A DNA stretch of 64,000 bases from positions 5,022,001 to 5,086,000 of the forward strand of contig OX579635.1 of assembly GCA_951230915.1 (NCBI GenBank), given 5' to 3'. The notes beneath the pieces were generated by a model. It had not been told where the DNA came from and ran no database searches. It was given only the letters and a program-made list of their open reading frames with translations. Every line of letters starts with the position of its first letter. The first letter of the stretch is position 1. Origin of the DNA: Antitrichia curtipendula. Its lineage: Eukaryota > Streptophyta > Bryopsida > Hypnales > Leucodontaceae. The position numbers and the translations under genes are program-made. Shown one piece after another: positions 25,651 through 37,140 of this stretch.

Positions 25651-26432
25651 TAGTGATGGTCTTTTAATAGACTTGCAATTATTATTCAAAAAAATTTCAA
25701 AAATAGATAAATGTATGTTGCATTGAAGTCTACAAAACAAGCTTGTTTTTTCTTGCATTTTGAAATATGAAAAATATTATTCAGCTGGTGGTTCTTTTGG
25801 TAGTTCTTTTGGTGGATGACCATCTCCATAGAGTTAATTCAAATGAAATTTTTTTATGTTAAACTTTAAAAAAATTTGTCATATTTATACAAATTAAAAC
25901 ATCAAAATATCTATTTTCTTTGTAGCTCTCCTATTTAGAGAATTTTTTTATGCTTTATTTTATCAAGGTACAATCTTCTTAAGTTTATAACATTGGCCAT
26001 ATTTTTAGAATGCTAGAATTTATTTTATAGTTTTAAAAGAACTTTAGAAATTAAGCAAGAGTTTAAAGTGGTGACTCTCGATAAATTAAGTTGCCTCCTC
26101 ACTAATTTCTTAACATTTGACACTATCTAAATATTTGATTTTATTATATAAGAATGCACTACTTGAGAATAAGATATTGTTGAAATTGGAACTCGTAAAC
26201 TTCTATGTGTACAAATGAAAATATCACTAGAAAATAGCCATTGGCTTTGATGGCTTGAAAATTAACATTCTTATAATAAAGCAACCTAATTATTCAAGCA
26301 ACCTAATTTTACTATTTAGTTTAGTCTGCTTGAATAATTAGGATTTAGGGTACCTCCCAAAAGTTACGTACTTTATAAATCAACGATGCTAGCATGTGAA
26401 CTTAGAAATGCAAGCCTACAAGCCTAATTGTA

Positions 26433-26790
26433 AGTAGGTATTCTAAAACCATTGAATGTGCCTATAATATATGTATCTATAACATAAGTATCATATAACC
26501 ATGGAAGGTGTTTATAGTATAGGCATCTGTAATATAAATATTTTATAACCATAGAAAGTGCTTATAACATATATACTTGTGGTATAGGCACCTATAATAT
26601 AAATATCCTATAGCCATGAAATGTGTTTATAAGTTATAACATAGGTACCAATAACATAGACATCTATAATATAAATATTCTATAACCATGGAAAATGCTT
26701 GTAACATAGGTACCTTTAATATAGACACCTATAATAAAAATATCCTATAAGCATGGAAGGTGCCTATAACATTGGTATTTACAATATAAG
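26433..26790 (+). repeat. Six-unit AT-rich minisatellite
   Basis: Imperfect units of about 55-65 bp built on AATATAAATATCCTATA, ACCATGGAAGGTGC and TTATAACATAGGTACC. It sits symmetrically between the GCTAGCATGTGA inverted repeats. Confidence 0.7.
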
Positions 26791-26950
26791 AGCCTAGGCT
26801 CCTAGGCTCACATGCTAGCAATGGTGCTTTACAAGTTATCAAAGTCTACAAATATTTCTACAAACATTTTCAATTGTGCACATGGAGGTTCACGAGTCGC
26901 AATTACAAAAAATACCTAATTCAGAAGTAGTACATTCTTATGCCTTATTT

Positions 26951-27153
26951 AACTACTTCTGGACTTTTGAAAGTCCAGAATTAATAATGGTCATAGGGAG
27001 ATCTCACGATGGTCATCAGGAAATAATCTAAAACATTGAAAAATCAGTAGAAACATTGAGAGATTTATACAACCATAGGAAGATCTCACAATATTATTAT
27101 CTTGTGATCTTCAGGTTTTAGTCCAGAGTTCGTTGAATAGTCTAGAAGTAGTT
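26951..27153. mobile_element. Nested MITE, AACTACTTCTGGACT ends
   Basis: The ends AACTACTTCTGGACT and, on the other strand, AACTACTTCTAGACT form inverted repeats. The 203-bp element interrupts the right arm of the larger inverted-repeat element, so it is the younger insertion. The first end also contains a small GGACTTTTGAAAGTCC palindrome. Confidence 0.6.
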
Positions 27154-27229
27154 AAATGTGACATTCTTGTAGTACGTGAATAATTTTTTCTTAAAATAGT
27201 ATCAAATGTTGAGAAATTAGTGAGGTGTA

Positions 27230-27950
27230 ATCTAATTTCAATGTTTAGTGTACAATAATTTCACTATATACAATGTAAAAATAGGGCTTATGTACATGGT
27301 AAATAAAAAATGTAGATCATGGATCCAATCCTAGTTTATAGAGCAATGATGGTAGATTATACAAAAATGATTATTATGTGAACAAAGAGAAAAAAATTAT
27401 GGTAATACCACCCATTTTTGACCACTCTACTAGGGACCCATACTCAACTTGTAAGGTGCAACCATTTCCAACCAATGCTAAAACAAATATCCAACCAAAG
27501 CTTGGAATGTGTTTTTACTCCTTCTCAAAAATAGAATTAATAAGTTCATAACCCATGTCCCGAAATGGTGAGCAAGAAAGTAGGAAGTAGTGAGCATGTG
27601 AGTGGGAAAGTAATTCTTGAATGATCAAAATTGGAAGACTCTATATATGATATACGGGTTCAAACCAACTTCTGGCTTCCAAACTCATAGTAATTTCAAT
27701 TCGAGGCATATAACTACCAAAGAATTTGCAATTCTATCTCTCTAAACGGCATAAAATTTACATTGCCTTTTATTGCTCCATTGATTCGAGAACATGATTC
27801 GAGATACATGGGTGCAATCGCTTAAGTGATCGGCTATACGTGGTTCTATCGTATAATGTTATACAACAATACGATCAACTGGCCTCAGTTGTCATTGTCA
27901 TTGTCCCCTGCGGTCAATAAATTTAGCCCGAAGGCTCAACATATCAACTT
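27230..27950. other. Intergenic sequence upstream of the BTB gene
   Basis: AT-rich with no recognisable gene. Base composition becomes more balanced from about 27780 towards the BTB transcription unit, as expected for a promoter and leader region. Confidence 0.4.
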
Positions 27951-30141
27951 CGAACAATCAACAGTCTGTACGTGGAGGGCTCGCTCTGTCAGCCGAAACA
28001 TTATATTAATGATCCTCCACTTACCAGTCTAATCTCGCAGGTACACATCCCAAGTCTGCATGCGTGGAGCGGGCGGCCGAAGAGTTCCAACCATAGTTTG
28101 CAACAAGTTCGTCTTGCAAATCCCCACTCCAGCGATTTCTGGGTTTCCATGATCTTTGTTCATTCGCTTAGTTTGGAAACCTCTAGTTTTAGCGCAGTGA
28201 AGCAGATTGGGCATCTGACCCTAACCAACTTCAGTACACGGATTGCAAGGGAGGAGCACGGCGCGTCGTCATAGACAAGGTGAGTCACAGTTTCTATGTC
28301 TTGTATTCGTTTTCTGATTTGTCTTCAAACTGGTCGTCTCAAACCTGCTCCAATCTCGAGTGTTGCCGTGAGTCGTCGTGCGGTGACGTACCTGAAGCAT
28401 CACAGAGCTGTGGGAGAGCCGGTGGTCAGAGCCGAACTCCTTTCTTGTTAGGGCGGTCTCTTGATGGAGACGAAATATAGGGTAATTAAGAAAGTAGGCA
28501 AAGTTGCATTGGCCTCTGAAAGAAGCGAGCTTGTATTCTTTCGATGAACAAATAAACTGCGCTCTGCGATGAAGAGGAATTAATATCTGATTGCTGAGGC
28601 TCTGAGAGAACCAGATATTGTTTCACAGGAAGGTCACTCTGGATCTGGCGACCTCCGCTCTCAGCTCGAGTCCAGAGGAGCGGTAAACCGAAGGCCGACC
28701 AGGAGCGACTGCAACAGTTGCTGTCTACACGACCATTCGTTATGTGTTGAAGAAAAGCTGTGAGTACACACTGACCATTCATTATTTGTTGAAGAAATGG
28801 TGTGAGTATGACTACAGTGCCGTCCATCTATCCATGAGATCCCCGGAGTCAATGACAACTATTAGCAGAAATCTTGTATTACCTTGTATGTCCAATGCAA
28901 ATCCACATCTTCGGCACAATTGCATTTACAACAAATATTGTAAGTTGGTTAAAATCAAAGACCTTGAATTGAACCCCAGCTTGTTAAGTATGAAACTGGC
29001 ATTGATATTAAGTCGACCTTGGTGGAGCACTTCACTACAGCTCTAGTAAGTAACGATGGTTGAGTGTTGTATACATGAAGGTTGCATCATTCTCAAACAA
29101 ATGGATCCTTCTGTCAACCTTCTATTAAAGAAATTCATGGAATGTATTTGCAAATTGGAGCATACATCTCGGTACCTGGTGTCTATGAATGTACGTTGGA
29201 TCTCCGGTTTGAATCGTTTGATCACCAAAACTTTCAAGCTAAGAGTAGACTGGGTGCCTCGGCTTCCTACATCCAGGGCATTTCCCAAACTTGACTAATT
29301 CGTTTCCAACATTCTCGAACTTGTAGCACTTGTTGTCTCGGTAGTAATCCACTCTACACAACAAGAGCACTTGTTGCCTCGGTAGTGAGCTTTAGACTAT
29401 AAGAGTAGAAGCTTGATCGAAACCTGTCTCATCCATTTCATTTCACTCGTTGTGTGTTGTTTTGTGCCGCAAGTCTCTCTTCTAGGGATCACCCTCAGGC
29501 CCTCACCCCTCTTCGGCTCTGTCTCCCTCGGTGCATAGCTACATCGATTGTAGCTTCAGTTGATCTTCGGTTCAGCAGTCAGCATCGCAAGAAGTTTGTT
29601 ACCTTGTGGTACGCACCATTCCTTCTTTTTGTGTTCGATCGAGAAGATAGGCGGGAAGCACATACTAGAACACGTTGTGCAGGTGTGGTCCATGTGCTGA
29701 TCGATGATAGGTTCATGGTCCTACATATTCATCAAACAGGGTGTGGGTTTCAAAATGATGTCCTCAATTGTGCCAGTCAGTTGCATAGATCAGAGCTAGT
29801 TGCAAAAAATTATGTCCCCTCTTCAATTTAGGCTTCAGATAGGATGATAAGGTCGGGGCTACAAGTAGAGACATCGATAAATTGTTTTGTTAATTATTCA
29901 CTCAGTTAGTATCGGTCCTGCCAAACTGTAGTACAGTTGTGTTTCAATTTCACTTGAGGCAGTTTTTTCAGTTCCGCCAAATAATGTAACGATTGTTCAA
30001 ACACATCCTTTGAGCGAGGAGTGTGTACACATATAGAGAGGAATGTTCATAACTAACTAGAATTTTAATGTATAAAACTTGAGATCACATTCATGTGTCA
30101 ATGATACATGTATCCAGGTTAACTGCAGAAGCCTCGCATAA
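27950..30141 (+). promoter_or_regulatory. Likely 5' UTR with a 1.85-kb leader intron of the BTB gene
   Basis: A good splice donor (GACAAG/GTGAGT at about 28279) and a good acceptor (TTAACTGCAG/A ending near 30129), just 12 bp before the ATG at 30142, suggest a leader intron of about 1.85 kb. The interval is less AT-rich than the neighbourhood and has only short unrelated open frames. It includes a 42-bp direct repeat (28731-28772 and 28773-28814, GACCATTCRTTAT...). The intron is inferred; no transcript evidence is available here. Confidence 0.4.
28731..28814 (+). repeat. 42-bp direct repeat, two copies
   Basis: Two adjacent 42-bp units start with GACCATTCGTTATG and GACCATTCATTATT and both contain TTGTTGAAGAAA or TGTTGAAGAAAA. 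Located in the presumed leader intron. Confidence 0.8.
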
Positions 30142-31551
30142 ATGGGGTCTGAGCAGCAATCGCCGATGACAGTATGGTGTGGCGGCAAAGACGGAGATCA
30201 AGATGTTTCCATTCGCTTGGTCACCAACGGAATCAACCAACAGCAGGTCACCAACCTGAGCAGCCGAGAGCCGTTGGCAGTCTTCAAGGTGCATTCCACT
30301 CGGTTGAAGAAATACAACAAGTACTTCCAAGCGTGCTTAAGCACAAGATGGACAGGTCCAGATGCACCACCTTCCGTAGAATTCAATCTGGAGCTCATCC
30401 ATGGGCTGCAAGTCGCATCTTACACAGAGTGATTTTCCCGCCTGTACAAGCCTCGTTGCAAAAACTTCAACGGCGTCAAATCTAGTCTAGAGCTTCTGCG
30501 AGTGGCGTCTCAGATCGAGTTTTCTGAGTTGGTGAAGTACATTTGTGGATACTTGTCAACCATACTTTGGTCTGAGGAGGATGAGCTCGGGATTCGACAA
30601 TTCTCATCATCTCCAGATTTCCCCCGAAGCCAAGCGAAGGATTTGGTGACTCGGTTGCAGATTGGCGAATGTGGCAACGAGGATATTCGTAAGAATCTGT
30701 TAAGCCACCAGATTGTTCTCAGCATCCGCATTGCTTTGCGTCAAGACGGAAGTAGACAAAGAGAGAGCTTCCTCAATGCTCAATCTTGGTTCGACGACTT
30801 GTTCAGTAGCATTCAACAAAGTGAAATCGATTCTGCTTTTGAGAACGACATGGTCACGATTGTCAGTAAGGAGGTGAAGGAAATGCTTGAGAGTTTCCAT
30901 GAAGACTGTAGTAAGCATGCCAGTTTTGGCGACCTTTATGGAGAAACAACCGTAGACATTGACGTTGCGAGAGTTTCTGGATTTAAACGAAAACTCAATG
31001 CACTATGTTGGGGACTAGAGCTCTTGTTGAAGACACAAGTGGCTGAAGAAGTGATCGAGTGCTGGCTGCATTTGGAGTTCTTTTTTCCAATAATTATCAG
31101 TGCAGCCCAGGTTATCAGTGCAGGCCAAGTTCTGGACTGTCAACAGCCAACTTCAGAATACGTTGCACTACAATTTTGTATGCTTGTGATAGATGTTTTC
31201 AAAGAGGTGGTCGCCGGGCGTCTGCTGTTGGGAATTCCAGACCGAGTTTTACTGATCAAGGATTGGCAGTGGATCAGTTATATTCATGGTCCGGACATGC
31301 AGAATGACATCCTTGTGACGTGGGGATTTAGACAAGCTCTCGAAGATGTGTTTCTTACTTTGCCATTAGAGCAGCAGTTGGAGCTCTTACAGCTGATGGT
31401 TGTTTTCACCCCGACGTTCATCGGTAGAAGCGCGCTTGTAACTCTGATGAGAAGAAACTGGCTAGCTGAAGGGGATGTAGTGTCTCCAGCTGAAGTGGAA
31501 GAGGAAGAGGAGGGCTCTGCATCCGATTCTATGGAAACAGGAGAGCATTAG
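30142..31551 (+). pseudogene. BTB/POZ-domain protein, At3g05675/At1g63850-like, one in-frame TGA
   Basis: A single reading frame of 470 codons including the stop, broken only by TGA at 30430-30432 (codon 97). Residues about 20-135 look like the plant BTB fold: VFKVHSTRLKKYNKYFQACL, then LHG..., LLRVASQIEF. After it comes the family hallmark YLSTILWSEEDE near residue 137-148, then a long helical C-terminal region and an acidic tail (EVEEEEEGSASDSMETG). BTB proteins often dimerise and can bridge Cullin-3 ligases to substrates; this plant subfamily's partners are poorly known. The coding frame has no intron. The C-terminal 373 codons are open, which is hard to explain if the gene died long ago. 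It may be a recent pseudogene, a sequence error, or a readthrough case. The frame after the stop has no nearby ATG, the next clear one being about 140 codons on. Confidence 0.75.
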
Positions 31552-31727
31552 AGCCGGAGAGCGAGTTTTTCAATGAATTTTCAGTTGGTTCTTGAATGAC
31601 TTCATGCTGCAGTTCTATGATTTAATCTTGTAACATTTTGGCAGAGCAGTTGGTTGTAGATTCTGTAATTCAACCCCAAATGATAGATCTGAGTTCTGCA
31701 AATGGATGTGGTGATAGGAGATTCACA
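31552..31727 (+). other. BTB gene 3' flank
   Basis: Probable 3' UTR and the short gap between the BTB frame and duplication copy 2. No clear polyadenylation signal stands out. Confidence 0.35.
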
Positions 31728-31876
31728 GTAGCAGATGTCATGGATTCAAACTACGCTGGGACTCTGGTTGCAAGATTCAAAAGCTTTAAGTATACGTTAA
31801 CTGCAAATTCATAGAATGATGCATGGGATCCAATATGAATACGGATAATTATGGTTTGTTGGTTAATACGAACTGG

Positions 31877-32230
31877 GTGACTTCGAAGTAACCGTGAGCC
31901 CCTGCACCTTTAGCATGCACCGCACTTCAACCTTAATTTTCAAGCAATCTGTACGAAACCCGTGGAATTACTTGCAAGTGCTTAAAGCCTGAAAAATGAT
32001 CCATAGTTAGCATGATTGAACTGAATTTATAGTGGATACCTGTGGTTGTCATCCGAGACAGGATGACCAACCAAAGTGGTGTACAAAGGCTCCCCACTGT
32101 GGCCAAACGCATCGGCCTCGCATCTTGACCCTCACTTCTGACTGCACCGCCACTCGCACCTCCCATGCGGAAGATGGTGTACCCAACAGACTGTTAAAAA
32201 ACCCGTCACCATCGCTAATGCCGCCGAAAT
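31877..32230 (-). pseudogene. Truncated, frameshifted catalase copy (exon 2 remnant and exon 1)
   Basis: Matches the catalase 5' end at 1791-2292. The exon 1 copy (about 32036-32215) keeps the ATG context and the [14 protein letters not shown] ending, except that one G/C is lost in the run at about 32101-32106 (GGCC against GGCCC), shifting the frame. Six extra bases lie near the start. Of exon 2 only the last part, encoding HAKGAGAHGYFEV-like residues, remains; its beginning and part of intron 1 are deleted near 31925. Exons 3 and 4 are absent because the duplication begins inside intron 2. It cannot make catalase. Confidence 0.85.
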
Positions 32231-32323
32231 CAACTAAACCCTAGTTATAACAACGGCACTAGTTAGGAGTACCTCAAAAAGAAAGAACATAGACAGAGGG
32301 CTGCTGCAATTTCTCGTTGCAAT

Positions 32324-32571
32324 CACAGGAAGCGTATATAAATCTTCGGTGATGCTCACGGGGGAATTATAGCGTTTCTTCTGTGAGGTGCAATTTTTTC
32401 CTTTGTAAATCTTCCCTTAGTCTCAACTTCTTCCGTGTTGGAAAATCTATTTTCCAACACGGAAGAAGTTGAGACTAAGGGAAGATTTACAAAGGAAAAA
32501 ATTGCACCTCACAGAAGAAACGCTATAATTCCCCCGTGAGCATCACCGAAGATTTATATACGCTCCCTGTG
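32324..32571. mobile_element. 248-bp near-perfect palindrome (foldback element)
   Basis: Two arms of about 123 bp are exact inverted complements. The exceptions I see are a 2-bp centre (CT at 32447-32448) and one mismatch near the tips (CACAGGAAGCG against CACAGGGAGCG). It is inserted in the upstream region of the catalase pseudogene; the matching site at about 2385-2395 in copy 1 lacks it. The flanks (TTGCAAT on the left, ACATTAAT on the right, against ATGCTAAC in the empty site) could be a worn 7-8-bp duplication. As RNA it would fold into a single long hairpin. Confidence 0.85.
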
Positions 32572-32920
32572 AACATTAATGTCTCCCAGAGAGATGAAGA
32601 GCCCTAAGTATTAATAATGCGAGCTTCGCTGATCGATGCCAAAGTTAACCTTCCGAATTGATGCCGAAGTCTAGTAAAGCTCCAGAAATACACTGCAATT
32701 CTTACGAGTTGCGCACACTCAGCTAGTTCTCGATCGGATCTCCAGGCACGTGGAGAGTGTGAGTGACTAGCTCCACCGAATCACGGAGGCGTGAGTGTAA
32801 GCTTAACTCCAGTCAGTTGGGAAGGAGCCAGTGTTGGTGTAATTTTTCTTTGAGGTTTGAGAATTTTGAGTGATTAAGTTATTTCAGATAAGTGAACATT
32901 TGTGACAGCAGTGAGAGATA

Positions 32921-33419
32921 AGGGAGGCAACCCATTCCTGTCACACACACCTCATTCTGGCAGCGTAGGGTGGAACAGAATCTTAGTAATCCATAATCCA
33001 TATCATAGTAATTATGTTTTGAGAAATAAAAATCTGAAAAATTATGGAAACCTTATGAACTCTATTTCTGCACATGCAAAAATTTCTCCTTCGTTGATGC
33101 CTTGCGGATACAGGAATTCATAACATTGTTCACTGGTGCAATACATTCCCCCTTGTAGGAAGCGTAATTCTTCTTTAGATACCTTCAAAATATTATGTTA
33201 TAATGTAAACATTTTAATTGGCTACTGTAGGTTCTGTCAATGTTGGTTGGGCCTTATTAGTTGTGTAAGTCAGTCAACAGCAAAAGAGTGTTCAAAAGAG
33301 TGTTCAGTGTCGGTGTCATGCCATGCTGGGGGTCCATGTTTCAGGGGAGCAAAAGGGGCCCCAACATTGCTAAACAATGTTATGTTTGCTTAAGTGGTTA
33401 GAAATGGGGTTAACTCCCT
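32921..33419. mobile_element. TA-flanked element, AGGGAGGCAACCCATT ends
   Basis: The ends AGGGAGGCAACCCATT and, on the other strand, AGGGAGTTAACCCCATT are inverted repeats. The element is flanked by TA at 32919-32920 and 33420-33421, and is absent from the paralogous site near 2703. It is 499 bp long and has no recognisable coding region. Confidence 0.65.
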
Positions 33420-33578
33420 TACTGTAGATCAATTCAGTAAATTTGGAAAAAGGACCAGTGATTTTTAGGCTGGAATCTTGGGAAGTAAAGTAAGCTTACA
33501 TTGGCGAGAGAAGATGCTTGATCAATTGGGAAGAACAGTTGATGCCACGTGGTGAACATGTGTCAATACTTACACTTA

Positions 33579-34167
33579 ACCCCTAAATTCCCACTTGTCT
33601 CCTCGGGGGACAATTTGAGTCCGGATAGGTTCTTATTGTCTCAATTTGAAGTGAATTTTTTTGGGATTTTTTGAGGTTGTGTAGCTTTGCAAGAGCTTTG
33701 TGGATATGTATTTTTTGTTTCAATCGGATGCTAGATAAAAAAATTATAGCACAATAAGCAAGAAATAGAGATTGGCAGGCAGTCCAAAAAAATTATAAAA
33801 AATCAAAATAATTTTTTTGAATTTTTTCCTAAAATATTATGTTTTTAACTTTTTATCTACAAATGAAGCTTTGATTCATTCTACTTGGACTAGGGATGAG
33901 AAAGTTATGGACAATCTTAGTGTTTTAGGCAATTTAAGCATCTTTTTAAGAAAAAACTTTTTGTCCAACTTTGAATGCGAATATCTTCCAATCCGTATGG
34001 TCAAATTTGATGAAATTTTATTACATGATCTTAGATAAGTTAAGTACAAGATCCTACGGTTAAATTTAAAAATAAAATAAAATAAAAATTGGTTTCTTTA
34101 AGTGAATGCAGCAGAAGTAGTAGTTTTGAGTGATTTTTGATAGAAAACACCCTTGGGGCTTTAGGGT
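33579..34167. mobile_element. TTA-flanked element, ACCCCTAAA ends (PIF/Harbinger-like)
   Basis: The left end ACCCCTAAATTCCC and the right end, complement ACCCTAAAGCCCC, form inverted repeats flanked by TTA. The paralogous site near 2857 is empty. Internal phrases (TGTCTCCTCGGGGGACAA, a TACATGATCTTAGA-type stretch, GTGATTTTTGATAGAAAACA) recur in other copies between 19.9 and 45.5 kb, so this is one member of a local family. Confidence 0.6.
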
Positions 34168-34494
34168 TTAATTGGCAGTGCATAGGCTACCAAACACATG
34201 GAATGAATAGGCTGGAATGCTGGATGAAGAATGGCTTGGATGTGTGTATTTTTTTCATCTGGAGAGATTCATAAAAAATTCTTTTCAAATAAGACGTTAA
34301 GTAAAAAACATCAAATTTTACTCATTTTAACCCTTTAATCCCTGAAGGCCGCAGAGGCTGAAAAGAGTTTGATGGATGACTTCATTGTTCACTGTAGGAA
34401 CAAAGAATTAATGAACCTATTGGTCCAATAATTGGAGCAATTTAGATGACTAACTACCTTGGTTATGGGGGGGGTGCATCTTTGAAGGGTGAAA

Positions 34495-35480
34495 GACAAC
34501 AAGACTTATTTTGTGATTTTTAACCTTGAAAGTCCCATTGTCTCTTCAAGGGACAAAATGGATTTTGGGCAGGCTCCTATGGTCTCAATATTTGTTGTGA
34601 TTTTATGAAGTTTTTTGAGGGAAGATAGAAAAACACATTAGCTTTCCGAACATATGATTTTTATTTCAATTGAACCCCAGGAGTAAAAATTATGGCACAA
34701 AAGCCCTTTTTTTAGTTTGATGGGCCAGAAAAAAAATTAAAAAAAAATTAAAGTAATTTTATTTTTTTTGTATAGATTATATTTTTATGTACATGGGAAT
34801 CTTTGCTTTATTCCATTTAGATTTGTTATGTGAAAGTTACAAACAATCTTGTTTTTCAGGCAATTAGAGTGTCTTCTTGAAAAAATAACTTGTAGGATTC
34901 ATTTCTGACCTCAATTTTCACAATTAAAAATAAATAAAAATTTCACAAGGTTATAATCTCTTGCTAGAACAATTTCACTGTTGATATTAGTGTGTTTCAA
35001 TTCCATCTTTAGTTAGAGCTATTAACAATTTAGATTTTCCTTCAATTTTGAACCTACTTCTACTTAACAATTTATTAATGAATGAAAACTAAATGTGGAT
35101 TTTTTGAATTTTTTTCCTAGACTCTCAATTTAATTTTTTATTATATAAAACACAAAATTCAAATCAATAGATCAAAAATTGTAAGTTATGAAGGTTCAAA
35201 GCCTAAAATTGTAGTTGAGTAAGGTACAAAAGAATTTGCTTTCTTCTTTTTAAACGCATGTATCTTGCAATCTACACAGTCAAAGTTTGTGAAATTTCTT
35301 CCACACATACTAGTCTAGTATAAGATCTTGCAATTAGATATGTAGAAAAAATATTTCTTCAATTTTTTTGTTTTTTGCTGTAAAAATGGAAGTTTTGAGT
35401 GGTTTTTGATGGTAAGAGACTTTGGGACTTTAGAGACTAAGCATGTTTGAAGAGTTTATATGAGGTTTTTTATTTGTTCA
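34495..35480. mobile_element. Insertion in duplication copy 2, same PIF-like family
   Basis: Absent from copy 1, where 17940-18290 differs. It has the family phrases: GTCTCTTCAAGGGACAAAAT, a TATGGTCTCAAT stretch, a GTCTAGTATAAGATCTTGCAA segment, and GTGGTTTTTGATGGTAAGAG followed by GGGACTTTAG near the end. Exact ends are not resolved. Confidence 0.45.
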
Positions 35481-35704
35481 AATATTTTTTTGGAACCAAC
35501 ACATAGCACTATAAACGAAAACAATTTGAATTCAAAAATAATTAATCCCTCATGAATAAAGGTGGACAAAAAAATTGTTCTTTTTGTGACCTACAAAAGA
35601 CAAAGACCACCTCACCTTATTCTCTCCAAGATACCTTGGTTCCCTTTATATTAAGAAGTCCCTTGTATAACTCATAAAGAATGTTTTGTCTTCACTCAAT
35701 ACAA

Positions 35705-37140
35705 AGATTATCTCTATTTTGAGTATACCTTCTACAATAGGACTAGTCAATATGATTGGTCATTTAATCCTAAGGAACCAAGTGTCCGTTCAACGGATGT
35801 AAGAAATCTCGGGTAGCTTTCTACAAAGTCATTTTCTGTTGGTTGTTTATGAAATTTGGCCACAAACTGTACACATGTACTTCCTTGGTGAAAAACTATT
35901 TTTTTTCCAATCCAATGCCAAGATCAAAGATAAGATGCCTTGAACTTTTAGTCAGCTTGGGCAATTTGAAAATCTTTTAGAACTTTTTTGCAAAAAAACT
36001 CATCAACTTTTGAAATTTGACAAGTATGTAACTAATAAAATAGGACATACAATTGTGTAAAACAAAATAAATTTTAGTCCTCAAATCTCATTCTAAGAGG
36101 AATCAAACTTTGTTAGCTATATTTGGGCAGTTTCAAGAAAGAATATTTTTTTCTAACTTCAAGTCCTATTATCTTGCAATGTATGAAGTCAAAATTCTTG
36201 AAATTTTCTCTATATATTCCTATTGTTTGTCTCTAATTTTTTGCTAGTCCAATTTTAAATAAGAGAAATTCTCATTGGACAAGAAATCATCAAAAAAAGA
36301 GTAATGTAAAGCCAATTCACTTAACCTTGTATTGCAAGGTGATTAAGTGTAAGCTAAACAACTCTATTGACTCTATTTCATAGGAATGAAAGAAAAATAA
36401 TTTCATTTCAAACATTATAATCTTTCAATCTGTATGGTCAAATGGGTTGAAATTTGATAAGATACTTTGATTCAATTTTTTAAGGTTAAATTTTTTTTTT
36501 AAGGTTAAATTTTCATTTTTGAATAGCATACCAAAAAAATGCAATTTTTGGCAATGTCTCTCTGACTAAAAAACCCTCTTGGTCTTTCAGGCATTCGAAA
36601 TCATGAACCCTCGCCTTTAAAGGGTTAATGATAGAAGCTTAGGGCTAAATTAAGAATGGCAGTTTTATCTAAATAACTTGCATGACTTTATTCTCAAGGA
36701 CATATATCAGCTTGTGAAAAAAAGGAATAATTCTTGAAATATTTTGGAACAAACTTTCATTTTTTCTAGAATCTTTAGAAGGGGTTTGGAAATTAATTGG
36801 ATGTGATTTTCTACATTGCACATTAAATTACTCATTAGATGTTTTCGGGGGCATTGGAGGGCCATTTCAAGCCCCGTCTCTAATGTTGTGAACCAACTAG
36901 TGCTAGTTAGAATAAATAATAATAATAAAATTATTAAAATTATTAAAGTTATTATTAAAATCATTAAAAAAAATTAGTATTATTATTTGACGTGATAGTC
37001 TCTCGGCCACGTTAGTCTATTGTTGTAGCTGAGTGCATAATCTGGGAACTTGGTGGAACTCATAGCCCTCTTCACTAGTTGAATTTTCATCTAGTGGTCA
37101 TTATTGACTACAAAAATCTTGTAAAAAAACTTTGCCTTTT
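35705..37140. mobile_element. 1.4-kb insertion in duplication copy 2
   Basis: Copy 1 passes directly from CTTCACTTAATCAA to TCATTCAAAAAACTTCAAAG (18490-18525); here about 1.4 kb intervenes. It contains more than one repeat: 36170-36600 has the CTTGCAAT.TATGAAGTCAAA phrases of the TTA-flanked family and an AAAGGGTTAA end near 36620. The remaining part ends in an ATTATTATT-rich tract near 36900-36990. No gene seen. Confidence 0.45.

Larger units (their letters stand above)
26093..27227. mobile_element. Long inverted-repeat element with internal 60-bp repeats
   Basis: The outer arms CTCACTAATTTCTTAACATT (26098-26117) and the complement of 27202-27222 match. Further matching blocks (AAGAATGCACTACTTGAG; ACTCGTAAACTTCTATGTG) pair with the complement of 26860-26940. 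Inside, a second inverted repeat around GCTAGCATGTGA (about 26389 and 26812) encloses six imperfect 55-65-bp units, each with CTATAACCATGGAA and CATAGGTACC-type words. A further small element is nested in the right arm (26951-27153). Non-coding. Confidence 0.6.

Noticed and set aside
29454..29831. 125-residue plus-strand frame upstream of the BTB gene
   Set aside because: Lies within the presumed leader intron; no recognisable domain, no homologous frame elsewhere in the window.
30430..30432. TGA read as selenocysteine in the BTB gene
   Set aside because: Land plants lack the selenocysteine system, and BTB proteins are not selenoproteins.
36707..36964. 85-residue minus-strand frame
   Set aside because: Its start is translated from an ATT-rich simple tract and the remainder matches nothing; it is inside an insertion of repeats.
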